Shown one piece after another: positions 28,683 to 38,221 of a stretch of 64,000 nucleotides of DNA. Under the pieces are notes generated by a model that ran no database searches, was not told where the DNA came from, and saw nothing but the letters and a program-made list of their open reading frames with translations. Location of the stretch: contig NZ_AP018689.1 in the NCBI RefSeq assembly GCF_002157735.2, positions 1,178,001 through 1,242,000 on the forward strand, written 5' to 3'. A program made the position numbers and the translations under genes. The first letter of the stretch is position 1. Each line of letters opens with the position of its first letter. This DNA comes from Vibrio aphrogenes (GTDB lineage: Bacteria > Pseudomonadota > Gammaproteobacteria > Enterobacterales > Vibrionaceae).

Positions 28683-28712
28683 TTGATACCAATCGTGGTT
28701 ATTCTCTCATCA
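28683..28712 (+). repeat. Solitary MITE terminus
   Basis: TTGATACCAATCGTGGTTA and the following bases match the left terminal repeat of the element family found at 24489, 33285 and 45200. No partner end is visible nearby. Confidence 0.55.
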
Positions 28713-28903
28713 CCAGGCTATCTATAGGTGATCTCTCATTTTTATGAAATTATAATTTATTGTTTCATTTTTAATGTGCTAATCGTCAAATTATTGAGCT
28801 TGTCTTTGAAGGTGAATGTCACAATAACTAACAATAGTCGATGATGAGTGGCTACAAATGAATACTTGGAAATATAAAGCGGGAAAATGCACTAGGATAG
28901 ACG

Positions 28904-28931
28904 AAAAAAAAGAGGCATTACGAGCCTCTTT
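28904..28931 (-). terminator. Rho-independent terminator of yohJK
   Basis: The stem AAAGAGGC / GCCTCTTT with a 7-base loop is followed by a run of T on the minus strand. It lies about 50 bases past the yohK stop. Confidence 0.9.
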
Positions 28932-28981
28932 AGAATGACTGAATCATCGCAAGCGAGGGAGAAAACACTTGCGATGAGGTT

Positions 28982-29668
28982 TTAAGAGAAAAAGCCGCCA
29001 ACCCATAAACAAAAAGCAAAGAAAAGCGGAGCTAAGATCGAGGTGATGATACCGCAACTGACTAAAGCCAATGAGCTGAATGCGGCATCTTCTGCGTTTT
29101 TTTCAGCACAGGTTGCCGTTCCTAGTGCGTGTGAAACCGTCCCCATGGTTAATCCTCGAGCAATCGGATGGGTGACGCCCAATAAGGTATAAATAGGATA
29201 GGCAAAGATAGAACCAAAGACACCGACGATTAATACGAGAATAGCCGCAATCGCAGGTTCTCCACCTAAGCTTTTGCCCACTTCCATAGCGATTGGTGTG
29301 GTGACGGATTTCCCCATTAAACTGGCAATGAGCGTCGGGTCTGTGTGCAAAGAGACCGCAATCAACCCCGCGCTAAGCATCGACATCACACTTCCGACGC
29401 CACAAGCTAAAAAGATGATTTTCCAATTTTGTTTAATTTGCGGTAATTGTTCATATAAGGGATAAGCCAGCGCAACCACCGCGGGTTGGAGCAGATAGGT
29501 CATCCAACTGTTTTGTGCATAATAAACCTGATAAGGCACATCTAATGCAAATAGAATTGGAATAATAATCACAATACTCAGCAATAAAGGATTGACGAGC
29601 GGGTGTTTGACTTTATTGGCTAACCAACGAACCGAGAAGAATACGGCAAAAGTAAGAAGCAACCACAT
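28982..29668 (-). CDS. yohK: YohK, LrgB-family membrane protein
   Basis: A 228-residue polytopic membrane protein (about seven helices) of the LrgB/CidB family. The family segments SLMGKSVTTPIAMEVGKSLGG and GTVSHALGTATCAEKN are present. It works with YohJ, historically viewed as a holin-antiholin pair and more recently as a metabolite transporter. It starts directly after the yohJ stop codon, so the two are translated together. Confidence 0.92.
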   Translation of the reverse strand: MWLLLTFAVFFSVRWLANKVKHPLVNPLLLSIVIIIPILFALDVPYQVYYAQNSWMTYLLQPAVVALAYPLYEQLPQIKQNWKIIFLACGVGSVMSMLSAGLIAVSLHTDPTLIASLMGKSVTTPIAMEVGKSLGGEPAIAAILVLIVGVFGSIFAYPIYTLLGVTHPIARGLTMGTVSHALGTATCAEKNAEDAAFSSLALVSCGIITSILAPLFFAFCLWVGGFFS

Positions 29669-30046
29669 TTATTGTTTCTCCTTCGTTGATTTGGGGACCA
29701 GTATTTTCTGTAAGCCTAACGCTAAGAGCACTAATACGATGCAGGTAGCGCCAACACTACTTGCAAAAATGGAGACGGCATTTTCGATAAGCAGAGGAAA
29801 ATGATCCATTAAGCCGACACTGATTGGGACAAATAAAATGATCATGTAGCGAATGAATAATTGTGCGCCGGGCTTAACCCATTCTATTTTGACTATCCCC
29901 GAAGCGAGCAGGGTAAATAAAATGAGCATGCCAAAAATGCTACCTGGAACGGAAAGGTGGAAAAAATGTTGAATAGCATTACCTGCCCATAAGCTCAGCA
30001 TGATCAGAGCGAAAGACAGGACATAGTTGAGTAGTTTGCTGAACAA
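29669..30046 (-). CDS. yohJ: YohJ, LrgA-family membrane protein
   Basis: A 125-residue protein with four predicted helices. The motif PGSIFGMLILFTLL near residues 34-47 is typical of LrgA/CidA/YohJ. It is the first gene of the yohJK pair, with no bases between it and yohK. The sbcB gene lies upstream on the same strand, 49 bases away. Confidence 0.9.
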   Translation of the reverse strand: MFSKLLNYVLSFALIMLSLWAGNAIQHFFHLSVPGSIFGMLILFTLLASGIVKIEWVKPGAQLFIRYMIILFVPISVGLMDHFPLLIENAVSIFASSVGATCIVLVLLALGLQKILVPKSTKEKQ

Positions 30047-30095
30047 GCGGATACTCCTGAAATTGTACGATATTGAGTTCGATGGAACGGCAAGG

Positions 30096-31520
30096 TTAAG
30101 ACATTAACGACTCAACATATTGATAAACGGATTTTAAAATCTCCATTTTAGCCGCATCATTTTCATGCTCATAAACCAAGTTTTCAAGGTTAAGCATGTA
30201 ATCTTCTAGGTGAGTTTCATAATAGTCACGGCAATGCGCTTGCCATTTCAGGCGTTCTGACTCGTTTAATGTCCATGGGAAGTTTCTCGCACGGTATCGG
30301 AATAGTAAAGGCTCGATACGAGGATCGCTGACGGATAATTCTAAACCGGCTAGCTTTTCAGGATCGGTTTCTCGAATGATATCAATAGTGGCTTTATCTG
30401 CAGGAGAGAAAAAGCCTTGATAAAGTTGCGTATCAACATTGTTATCTTGAGCAAATTCACGCTCAATATGGTAAATGGCGATCAGCTTTTCTCGGATCTC
30501 TGGGTGTGATTTTAAGATAGCGAGATTGGCTAAACATTGTTGTCGATCAATACCAATACGTTCAGCATTCTCTGCGGTCAGGGTTTTCGCAGGAGCCAGC
30601 ACGGGGCATTTATTAATGTGCATTAACTTGAGCGGTACTGGTAATTCGTCTGGGGCTAAATCATCACGTTTAGTATAGAGGCGTTGATGTAAGGTTTCCG
30701 CATCAAGCTCGATTAATGGCGTCGGATCCATGGCTAGATTGACGGTGATGACGGCATTATTATTGGTGGGATGCCAAGCCATCGGCACAATCCAACTGAT
30801 ATTCGAACACTGCACGCCAAACATACCGGAAACATGAACCAGTGGTGTCATGTTAACAATATCAATAAGTTCGTTGAGTTTGCGCTTATGACGCATACTC
30901 AATAGATAATTAAATAACTTAGGTTGTGCTTGTTTGAGCTTTTTCGCCAGCTCTATGGTAGCAATGACGTCGGCCATCGCATCATGGGCATTACTGTGTT
31001 CAATGCCATTGGCAACAGAAAGGTGTTCCAATTTAAAACTTGGGAAACCTTCTTCGTTTTCAGGCCAGTTAATGCCTTCAGGGCGCAGGGCGTAGCAAGT
31101 ACGCATAATATCAAGAAGATCCCAGCGTGAATTGCCATTTTGCCAAGACCAAGCGTAAGGATCGAAAAAATTACGATATAGCGTATATCGAGTTACTTCG
31201 TCATCAAATCGTATGCTGTTATAGCCTAAAGAAATCGTATTAGGCATAGACAATTCATCATGAATACGACGAATGAACTCAGGTTCAGGTAAGCCTTCTT
31301 GTTGGGTTTTTTGCGGTTTGATACCCGTAATTAATGCTGCTTCAGGAGAAGGCAGGTAATCACTCGGTGGTTGGCAATAAATCACTAATGGCTCACCGAT
31401 AATATTGAAATCCATATCGGTACGAACCCCAGCAAACTGGCTAGGTCGATCTTTCGCTGGACTTACCCCCCAGGTTTCGTAGTCGAAAAAGAAAAAGCTT
31501 GGGGAGTGGTCATGACTCAT
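30096..31520 (-). CDS. sbcB: Exodeoxyribonuclease I
   Basis: A 474-residue processive 3'-5' single-strand DNA exonuclease acting in mismatch repair and recombination. The DEDD-type active site is visible: D and E in FFDYETWG near residues 13-18, and the HDAMADV motif. SNAHDAMADVIATIELAKKL, RWDLLDIMRTCYALRPEGI and the C-terminal domain match E. coli ExoI (475 residues). The frame is open to a TTG at 31532, but ATG at 31520 with upstream GGAA is the better start. Confidence 0.97.
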   Translation of the reverse strand: MSHDHSPSFFFFDYETWGVSPAKDRPSQFAGVRTDMDFNIIGEPLVIYCQPPSDYLPSPEAALITGIKPQKTQQEGLPEPEFIRRIHDELSMPNTISLGYNSIRFDDEVTRYTLYRNFFDPYAWSWQNGNSRWDLLDIMRTCYALRPEGINWPENEEGFPSFKLEHLSVANGIEHSNAHDAMADVIATIELAKKLKQAQPKLFNYLLSMRHKRKLNELIDIVNMTPLVHVSGMFGVQCSNISWIVPMAWHPTNNNAVITVNLAMDPTPLIELDAETLHQRLYTKRDDLAPDELPVPLKLMHINKCPVLAPAKTLTAENAERIGIDRQQCLANLAILKSHPEIREKLIAIYHIEREFAQDNNVDTQLYQGFFSPADKATIDIIRETDPEKLAGLELSVSDPRIEPLLFRYRARNFPWTLNESERLKWQAHCRDYYETHLEDYMLNLENLVYEHENDAAKMEILKSVYQYVESLMS

Positions 31521-31654
31521 AGGAATTTCCAATATATGAATAAGTTAAGAGGCGATATATTACCTTGAACCTCAAAGTAAAGAAATGCTTCAGCTAAGTT
31601 TCTAATCGTTAAGATTTCTTGGTTGTTCAGGCTAACCAGAATAAAATCTAGCCG

Positions 31655-31711
31655 CAGTGAAATCGAATGACAGTGAAACTTAATTACAGTGAAGCTTAAT
31701 TACAGTGAAAC
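31655..31711 (+). repeat. 16-bp tandem repeat in the sbcB/TerB gap
   Basis: Three full units (31655-31670, 31671-31686, 31687-31702) plus a partial one share CAGTGAAACTTAATTA. The array lies downstream of the TerB gene and upstream of sbcB, both on the minus strand. Confidence 0.88.
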
Positions 31712-31746
31712 AAAGTATAGCAATTAGGCCGTAACTTTACAGAGTA

Positions 31747-31791
31747 TAGTTCTACCGATCATAACTTTACCGATCATAGTTTTACCGATCA
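31747..31791 (+). repeat. 15-bp tandem repeat overlapping the TerB stop codon
   Basis: Three units (31747-31761, 31762-31776, 31777-31791) share TAGTTTTACCGATCA. On the minus strand each unit reads TGATCGGTAA, so the last Asp-Arg-stop of the TerB-like gene is repeated downstream of it in the same frame. Confidence 0.9.
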
Positions 31792-32228
31792 GGAGCGACG
31801 GATAATTTAGCACGGATATAATCAGTATGATTTACATAGAGTAATTCTGCTACTTTACGAATGATGGCTTCTTCTATCGGGTCAAGATAATGATCAGCAT
31901 AAGCGACTTGCCATAAAGATTGAATGACATCAAAACGTTGTTGATGCTCTAAATCTCGTAAATGATCCGTGAACTCGTACAAAGAGGCGGAGTTTTGGGC
32001 AAGTTGCTCGGCTTGTTCCAATAACGAAGCGGCGTCGGTTGCAGAAATGGACAATAACTTCATCAACATTTGTTGTTGCGTCGAACGTTCTTGTTCATCC
32101 ACATTATGATCCGCTTGTGAGACTTGGCATAACAAAGAAGCAATCGCTAAATTAGGGTTGAGCGTGGATTGGCTTTGTTTTTGGTCTTCTATTAATTGCG
32201 AAAAAAGTGTTTTTAACGATTGGATCAT
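31782..32228 (-). CDS. TerB-family protein
   Basis: A 148-residue all-helical cytoplasmic protein of the TerB (tellurite resistance/co-chaperone-like) superfamily. The acidic metal-site segments ADHNVDEQER (about 38-47) and ADHYLDPIEEAIIRKVAELL (about 110-129) are the typical two internal repeats. The biochemical role of stand-alone TerB proteins in Vibrio is unknown. The gene ends inside a 15-bp tandem repeat. Confidence 0.85.
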   Translation of the reverse strand: MIQSLKTLFSQLIEDQKQSQSTLNPNLAIASLLCQVSQADHNVDEQERSTQQQMLMKLLSISATDAASLLEQAEQLAQNSASLYEFTDHLRDLEHQQRFDVIQSLWQVAYADHYLDPIEEAIIRKVAELLYVNHTDYIRAKLSVAPDR

Positions 32229-32426
32229 ACGCGCACCTCTAAAAAATGATTTAACACACTAACGTTTTGACGATAAATTTCAACAAAAGTCCTATCTATC
32301 TTAACCTTATTGTTTCAATTACTCCCTTAGTTGTATTGGGATAGTGTACAATTACCGTCAATTAGAACGGGGCTTGGTGGGGTATCAAGCCTTTATGTAT
32401 TGCGTATTTCGAAGGTATTAAAAACT

Positions 32427-33149
32427 ATGCTTGTGTTTGATCACACCGTGTTACTTGCCATGGCGATTATCTTTCTCGGTTCCTTTGTACAAAGCGCAAT
32501 TGGCTTTGGTTTAGCGGTGGTAGCAGCTCCTTTGTTATTTCTGGTATCGCCAGAGTATGTTCCCGCCCCAATTGTGATGGTCGCGTTATTCAACTCCTTA
32601 TTTAATGCTTATAAGTATAGGAATAATATTGCCTTAGGTGGCTTGAAAATGGCGATTTATGGGCGAATTCCCGGCTCAATCATGGGGGGAATATTACTTT
32701 TGTATGTGTCGAGCTCGGCGTTGTCTTTGTGGTTAGGTGTGATGGTATTATTGGCTGTGCTGGTGAGTTTTTTGCCGGTACGCTTTGAACCAACCCCAAA
32801 CCGAATGGCGATAGCGGGGGTATTTTCTGGCTTTATGGGGACGAGCTCAAGTATTGGGGGCCCTCCCATGGCATTAATATTACAACACCAAGATGCTGCT
32901 TCGTTACGGGGTAACTTGGCAGCATTCTTTGTTTTTAGTTCGATTATTTCATTGGCCGTTCAATATTTTATTGGTTATTTGCATTGGGATTTATTCATCA
33001 AAACCTTGCCATTATTGCCGATGGGTTGGCTGGGGTATGTTGTGGCGCAAATTGTCGTGAAGCACGTTTCAAAGGAATGGATTCGTATTTCAACACTGGT
33101 GATTTGTTTAGTCAGTGCCTTAACTGCCATTATTCGCGGTTTATCTTAG
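32427..33149 (+). CDS. TauE/SafE-family membrane permease
   Basis: A 240-residue protein with about eight membrane helices of the TauE/SafE (sulfite/organosulfonate exporter) family. Two repeated half-motifs are visible: FVQSAIGFGLAVVAAPLLF near residue 18 and FMGTSSSIGGPPMALILQ near 137. The substrate cannot be told. The frame is open from a TTG at 32331; the ATG at 32427 sits just before the first helix and has an AAGG upstream, so I prefer it. It stands alone. Confidence 0.87.
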   Translation: MLVFDHTVLLAMAIIFLGSFVQSAIGFGLAVVAAPLLFLVSPEYVPAPIVMVALFNSLFNAYKYRNNIALGGLKMAIYGRIPGSIMGGILLLYVSSSALSLWLGVMVLLAVLVSFLPVRFEPTPNRMAIAGVFSGFMGTSSSIGGPPMALILQHQDAASLRGNLAAFFVFSSIISLAVQYFIGYLHWDLFIKTLPLLPMGWLGYVVAQIVVKHVSKEWIRISTLVICLVSALTAIIRGLS

Positions 33150-33284
33150 AGTTCATGGCTTGCTATAGACATTCGAGATGTACCATGAATTTTGTGTTTT
33201 ATTATAAAGCTTGATAATAAGCGACTTAAAAGAAGCCATTGAGACGTTATGAGCCTTTGCCAGCTGTGATATAATGGCCCATTA

Positions 33285-33337
33285 TTAATATCAACCGTAT
33301 TAATTATATGATCAGATAATTAGTGTGATTGGTATAA
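33285..33337. mobile_element. Minimal MITE copy, two inverted ends fused
   Basis: A 53-bp near-palindrome: TTAATATCAACCGTATTAAT... on the left and ...GATAATTAGTGTGATTGGTA on the right, meeting at TGATCA. Both arms match the termini of the long elements at 24489 and 45200, so this looks like an internal-deletion derivative. It lies about 95 bases upstream of hrpA. Confidence 0.8.
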
Positions 33338-33431
33338 GTTCGCCAATTCGTTTCTTTCGATATTATATTTTTGTTTTTACAGCGTGAAGTAGGCTGATTT
33401 TACGCTGTCGTTTGTTTTCATAGGACCTGTT

Positions 33432-36400
33432 TTGACCAAACCTCATCAAAGTGATCGTGCTCAAGTGGACTCTCATTCATCCCATACTCCTCAAGCACAC
33501 GCCAACACAGCACAGACACTACGTGCAGCTTTAAAAGAGTGTATGATCCGTGATCGTTTTCGTTTAAGTAAGCGTATTCATGGTGCCAGTAAAATTAAAA
33601 AACCGGAATCTCAAGCGGCGGTATTTGATGAAATCGCCATGGATATTGCCAAGTCTATGATGGTGGTGCAAAACCGCAGCGTGCATAAACCACATATTGA
33701 ATATCCTGAAAATTTACCGGTGAGTCAAAAGCGTGATGATATTGCGCAGGCCATTGCTAATCACCAAGTGGTGATCATTGCCGGTGAAACGGGCTCGGGG
33801 AAAACGACTCAGATACCGAAGATTTGTAGCGAATTAGGGCGAGGCCGTGCAGGATTAATTGGTCATACTCAGCCGCGTCGTTTGGCGGCTCGTTCGGTTG
33901 CCAGCCGCATTGCAGAAGAAATGCAAACCCCAATGGGTGAGTTTGTCGGTTATAAAGTCCGTTTTAACGATCAAATTTCCGATAATACTCAGATCAAATT
34001 GATGACCGACGGTATCTTACTGGCTGAAATTCAACATGACCGATTCTTAAATCAATACGATACTATCATTATCGATGAAGCGCACGAACGCAGCTTAAAC
34101 ATCGATTTTATTATGGGTTATTTGAAAGAGTTATTACCCAAGCGTCCTGATTTAAAAGTGATCATCACATCAGCGACCATTGATCCTGAGCGTTTCTCTA
34201 AGCATTTTGATAATGCACCGATCATTGAAGTATCTGGTCGAACTTATCCGGTAGACGTGCGTTATCGTCCGCTCAATCCTGACGATTCAGACCAAGACCT
34301 TGACCAGCTTGAAGGTATCTTCCAAGCGGTAGATGAACTGTCTGATGAGCCGGGTTTAGGTGATATTCTGATTTTCATGAACGGTGAACGTGAAATTCGA
34401 GATACCGCTGATGCCTTGATGAAACGTAAGTTACGCGATACTGAAGTTGTGCCGTTGTACGCGCGTTTGTCATCAGCAGAGCAAAATCGGATTTTCCAAC
34501 CGCATGCTGGTCGACGCATTGTTCTGGCGACCAACGTGGCGGAAACCTCATTAACGGTTCCGGGCATCAAATACGTGATTGACCCTGGTACGGCGCGTAT
34601 CAGTCGTTATAGCTATCGCACCAAAGTACAGCGTTTGCCGATTGAGCCAATTTCACAAGCCAGTGCCAATCAACGTAAAGGGCGTTGTGGTCGTGTGAGT
34701 GAAGGGATTTGTATTCGCTTGTATTCCGAAGAAGATTTTAACTCTCGCCCTGAATTTACCGACCCTGAAATTCTACGCACTAACTTAGCCTCGGTTATTC
34801 TGCAAATGACCTCTTTAGGGCTTGGCGATATTGAAGCCTTCCCATTTGTTGAAGCCCCGGATAAACGCAATATTCAAGATGGTGTGCGCCTACTTGAAGA
34901 GCTTGGTGCGATTAATGCCAATGCCAAAGATCCTAAAAAACGCTTAACGGCAGTAGGGCGTCAACTTGCCCGTTTACCGATTGACCCACGGTTAGCGCGC
35001 ATGGTACTGGAATCGGTAAAATATAACTGTCTGCAAGAAGTGATGATCATTACCTCGGCTCTGTCTATTCAAGACCCGCGTGAGCGTCCAAGTGATAAAC
35101 AACAAAGCTCGGATGATAAACATAAACGTTTCTTCCATGAAGAGTCGGATTTTTTAACCTTTGTTAATGTCTGGCAGTACATCAAAGAGCAACAAAAAGC
35201 CTTATCTAACAATCAATTCCGTAAGCAATGTAAGCAAGATTATCTCAATTATCTACGTGTGCGTGAATGGCAAGATGTGTACTTTCAATTGCATCAAGCA
35301 ATGCGTGAAATGAATGCCAAACTCAACACTGAAGCGGCAGGTTATCAATCGGTGCATACTGCTTTACTCTCAGGCTTACTGTCTCACATTGGTATGAAAG
35401 ACGCCGAAAAGATTGAATATCAAGGCGCACGTAATGCTCGTTTTCATATTTTCCCTGCATCAGGCCTATTTAAAAAACAACCGAAATGGATAATGTCGGC
35501 CGAATTAGTGGAAACCTCCAAATTATGGGGTCGTATCATTGCGAAGATCCAACCTGAATGGGTTGAACCGCTTGCGCCACATTTGATTAAGCGTAGCTAC
35601 AGCGAACCCCATTGGTCGAAGAAACAAGCCGCAGTAATGGCACATGAAAAAGTGATGTTGTATGGCATTCCTATTGTGCCGAAACGTACGGTCAATTATG
35701 GCAATATTGATTCAGTGGTCAGCCGTGAAATTTTCATTCGTAGCGCACTAGTGGAAGGTGATTGGGAAACTAAGCATAAGTTTTTCCATCAAAATCGTAA
35801 GCTCTTACGTGAAGTGGAAGAGTTGGAACACAAGTCCCGTCGTCGTGACATTTTGGTCGACGATGATGAGTTGTTTAACTTTTACGATCAACGGGTCAGT
35901 ACCGAAGTTGTTTCTGGGCGACATTTTGATTCATGGTGGAAAAAAGCCAGTAAAGCAACGCCTGAACTGCTCGATTTTGAAAAAGAAATGTTGTTGCAAG
36001 GAGACGCTAGCCACGTTACGGATTTGGATTATCCAAACTTTTGGCACCAAAATGGTTTGAAGTTAAAGCTGAGCTATCAATTTGAACCAGGCCAAGACAA
36101 TGATGGGGTGACGGTGCATATTCCGCTACCTATCCTAAATCAAATCAGTCCTGATGGATTTGATTGGCAGATCCCAGGATTACGTCATGAATTGGTGGTT
36201 AGCTTAATTAAATCGCTCCCAAAAGGGTTACGCCGTAACTTTGTGCCAGCACCAAACTATGCCGATGCTTTTTTAGCTCGGGTTACCCCAATGGAAATGC
36301 CACTTCTTGATGCATTAGAAAAAGAATTACGCCGCATGACGGGGGTTGAGGTGAAGCGTGAAGATTGGCAACTTGAGCAAATCCCCGATCACTTAAAAGT

Positions 36401-37385
36401 GACTTTCCGCGCGGTTGACCATCGTAAACGTAAGCTAAAAGAGCATTATGATTTATATGAGCTGAAAGAAAGCTTAAAAGATAAAGTGCAAGAAACGCTC
36501 TCAAAAGTGGCGGATGATGACATTGAACAACAAGGGCTACATACGTGGAGTTTTGGCGAGCTGCCAACGGTGTATCAACAAAAACGGGGTGGTTTTGAAG
36601 TCAAAGCGTTTCCGGCCTTAGTTGATGCTAAAGATAGCGTTGAAATCAAACTGTTTGAAACCGAGCAAGAGCAACAACAAGCCATGCGTGCAGGTCAACG
36701 ACGCTTAATTCTACTTAATGTGCCGTCGCCAATTAAATATTTACACAGTAACTTGCCAAATAAATCGAAACTGGGTTTGTACTTTAACCCATACGGTAAA
36801 GTATTAGATTTAATCGATGATTGCATTGCTTGTGGTGTGGATAAATTGATCGAACAAAAGGGCGGCCTAGTGTGGCAGCCACAGCAATTCGAAGCCTTAA
36901 AAGAGCACGTGCGTGCCGAGTTGGGTGATACTGTTGTCGATATTGCTCAGCAAGTTGAAACCATTTTAACCACCGCTTTTAGTATCAATAAAAAGCTTAA
37001 AGGTAAGGTGGATTTTTCGATGGCATTTGCGTTATCTGATATTAAAGCGCAAATCGAAAGCTTGATATTTAAAGGTTTTGCAACGGAGTGTGGTTGGAAG
37101 CGTTTGCCAGATATTTTACGTTATATGAAGGCAATTGAACGCCGTATGGAGAAATTGCCGATTGATCCGAATAAAGATCGCTTACATATGCTCAAAGTTG
37201 AATCAGCCGTCAAAGACTATAAAGAGCTGCTGAACAAGATTCCAAAGGGCGTGGACATTCCTGAAAACGTTAAAGAAATTCGTTGGATGATTGAAGAGCT
37301 GCGGGTGAGTTACTTTGCTCAACAACTAGGTACGCCTTATCCTGTGTCGGATAAACGTATCAAAAATGCGATTGATGCGTGTTGA
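33432..37385 (+). CDS. hrpA: ATP-dependent RNA helicase HrpA
   Basis: A 1317-residue DEAH-box helicase (E. coli about 1300) acting on mRNA and stalled ribosomes. Walker A GETGSGKT is at 118-125 and the DEAH box at 215-218, followed by ITSATID. The motif VI region QRKGRCGRVSEGICIRLYSE, the helicase-associated domain, an OB fold and the long C-terminal extension of HrpA proper are present. The start is TTG at 33432 with AGGA seven bases upstream; no better ATG lies nearby. The gene is monocistronic. Confidence 0.97.
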   Translation: MTKPHQSDRAQVDSHSSHTPQAHANTAQTLRAALKECMIRDRFRLSKRIHGASKIKKPESQAAVFDEIAMDIAKSMMVVQNRSVHKPHIEYPENLPVSQKRDDIAQAIANHQVVIIAGETGSGKTTQIPKICSELGRGRAGLIGHTQPRRLAARSVASRIAEEMQTPMGEFVGYKVRFNDQISDNTQIKLMTDGILLAEIQHDRFLNQYDTIIIDEAHERSLNIDFIMGYLKELLPKRPDLKVIITSATIDPERFSKHFDNAPIIEVSGRTYPVDVRYRPLNPDDSDQDLDQLEGIFQAVDELSDEPGLGDILIFMNGEREIRDTADALMKRKLRDTEVVPLYARLSSAEQNRIFQPHAGRRIVLATNVAETSLTVPGIKYVIDPGTARISRYSYRTKVQRLPIEPISQASANQRKGRCGRVSEGICIRLYSEEDFNSRPEFTDPEILRTNLASVILQMTSLGLGDIEAFPFVEAPDKRNIQDGVRLLEELGAINANAKDPKKRLTAVGRQLARLPIDPRLARMVLESVKYNCLQEVMIITSALSIQDPRERPSDKQQSSDDKHKRFFHEESDFLTFVNVWQYIKEQQKALSNNQFRKQCKQDYLNYLRVREWQDVYFQLHQAMREMNAKLNTEAAGYQSVHTALLSGLLSHIGMKDAEKIEYQGARNARFHIFPASGLFKKQPKWIMSAELVETSKLWGRIIAKIQPEWVEPLAPHLIKRSYSEPHWSKKQAAVMAHEKVMLYGIPIVPKRTVNYGNIDSVVSREIFIRSALVEGDWETKHKFFHQNRKLLREVEELEHKSRRRDILVDDDELFNFYDQRVSTEVVSGRHFDSWWKKASKATPELLDFEKEMLLQGDASHVTDLDYPNFWHQNGLKLKLSYQFEPGQDNDGVTVHIPLPILNQISPDGFDWQIPGLRHELVVSLIKSLPKGLRRNFVPAPNYADAFLARVTPMEMPLLDALEKELRRMTGVEVKREDWQLEQIPDHLKVTFRAVDHRKRKLKEHYDLYELKESLKDKVQETLSKVADDDIEQQGLHTWSFGELPTVYQQKRGGFEVKAFPALVDAKDSVEIKLFETEQEQQQAMRAGQRRLILLNVPSPIKYLHSNLPNKSKLGLYFNPYGKVLDLIDDCIACGVDKLIEQKGGLVWQPQQFEALKEHVRAELGDTVVDIAQQVETILTTAFSINKKLKGKVDFSMAFALSDIKAQIESLIFKGFATECGWKRLPDILRYMKAIERRMEKLPIDPNKDRLHMLKVESAVKDYKELLNKIPKGVDIPENVKEIRWMIEELRVSYFAQQLGTPYPVSDKRIKNAIDAC

Positions 37386-37624
37386 TCAATTTAGGATGGC
37401 TTGTTAATCAATCACTATTTGTTAAAGGCTTGTGTGTGACTTTTCGACAAAGGTTGACGGATTTTTCTTAAGTTTTGTAAAGATTTGTCATATTCAGCAA
37501 GCATTTGGGAATTATTTCTTGATTTTGCATGGCATCTCACTAATCATGCGTATAACTATTTAATATAAAGCTGGCAATCCGTTAGCTTAGATGAATGAAA
37601 CTCGATAAATTCGAAGGGAATAGA

Positions 37625-38119
37625 ATGAAAAAAACGCTTTTAGCGCTTGCTTTAATGGGAGCAGCGTCACCTGCATTAGCAGATTCGTGGCTTTATGCTG
37701 GTGTTAACTATGGTAGTGCCGATTACAACAAGTCTGGTACTAGCAGTGACGGAACTTACGGTGTCAATATCGGTACTGGTATTTTACCTTTTATCGGTGT
37801 TGAAGCAGGTTACTGGGATCTTGGTCAAGCAGCAGGTTCTGATTTAACCACCGTTTATGCCGCAATCAAACCAAGCATTAATATTGGTCCATTGGAGTTT
37901 TACGGTAAACTTGGGACTAACAAATACGATGTTGGTGCGGGTAAACAATTTAAAGACGATGATGGCTATGATTTCATGTATGGCGCAGGTGTTGAATATA
38001 CGGTTTTAGACGGAATTCCACTTGGTTCATTATCCGTAGGTTTAGCGTATAACCACTTTGGATTTGATCAACTTGATGCTAACACTTACACATTAAGCGC
38101 GACGTTCCATTTCCTATAA
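37625..38119 (+). CDS. Small outer-membrane beta-barrel protein, YfaZ-like
   Basis: A 164-residue secreted protein with a signal peptide ending SPALA-D at about residue 20. The rest is alternating beta strands (WLYAGVNYGSADYN, YGVNIGTGILPFIGVEAGYWDL, LGSLSVGLAYNHFGFD) and ends in ATFHFL, a typical outer-membrane insertion C-terminus. Architecture and size fit YfaZ-type small barrels, but the family call is tentative. The frame is open from 37595; ATG at 37625 starts the signal peptide and has AAGGG upstream. Confidence 0.75.
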   Translation: MKKTLLALALMGAASPALADSWLYAGVNYGSADYNKSGTSSDGTYGVNIGTGILPFIGVEAGYWDLGQAAGSDLTTVYAAIKPSINIGPLEFYGKLGTNKYDVGAGKQFKDDDGYDFMYGAGVEYTVLDGIPLGSLSVGLAYNHFGFDQLDANTYTLSATFHFL

Positions 38120-38167
38120 AATCTCGCTTAATACGGTTTTAATCACCGTTAATGAATGAAGTCTCTT

Positions 38168-38203
38168 AAACCGTTGCCTAATATTATTAGGTAGCGGTTT
38201 TTT
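38168..38203 (+). terminator. Rho-independent terminator after the YfaZ-like gene
   Basis: A long stem AACCGTTGCCTAAT / ATTAGGTAGCGGTT with one mismatch and a 3-base loop is followed by six T. It lies about 50 bases past the stop and just before the EcsC gene. Confidence 0.92.
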
Positions 38204-38221
38204 CTTATTAAAGAGGGAGTA

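Larger units (their letters stand above)
28665..28981. other. Gap between cdd and yohK with a solitary MITE end
   Basis: A 317-base region. It carries a single MITE terminus (28683-28712), an AT-rich stretch likely to hold the cdd promoter, and the yohK terminator at the far end. A CytR or CRP site would be expected for cdd, but none is convincing by eye. Confidence 0.45.

Noticed and set aside
28665..28900. Possible CRP or CytR site upstream of cdd (GGTGAATGTCACA)
   Set aside because: The two half-sites are three bases apart instead of six, so it does not fit CRP.
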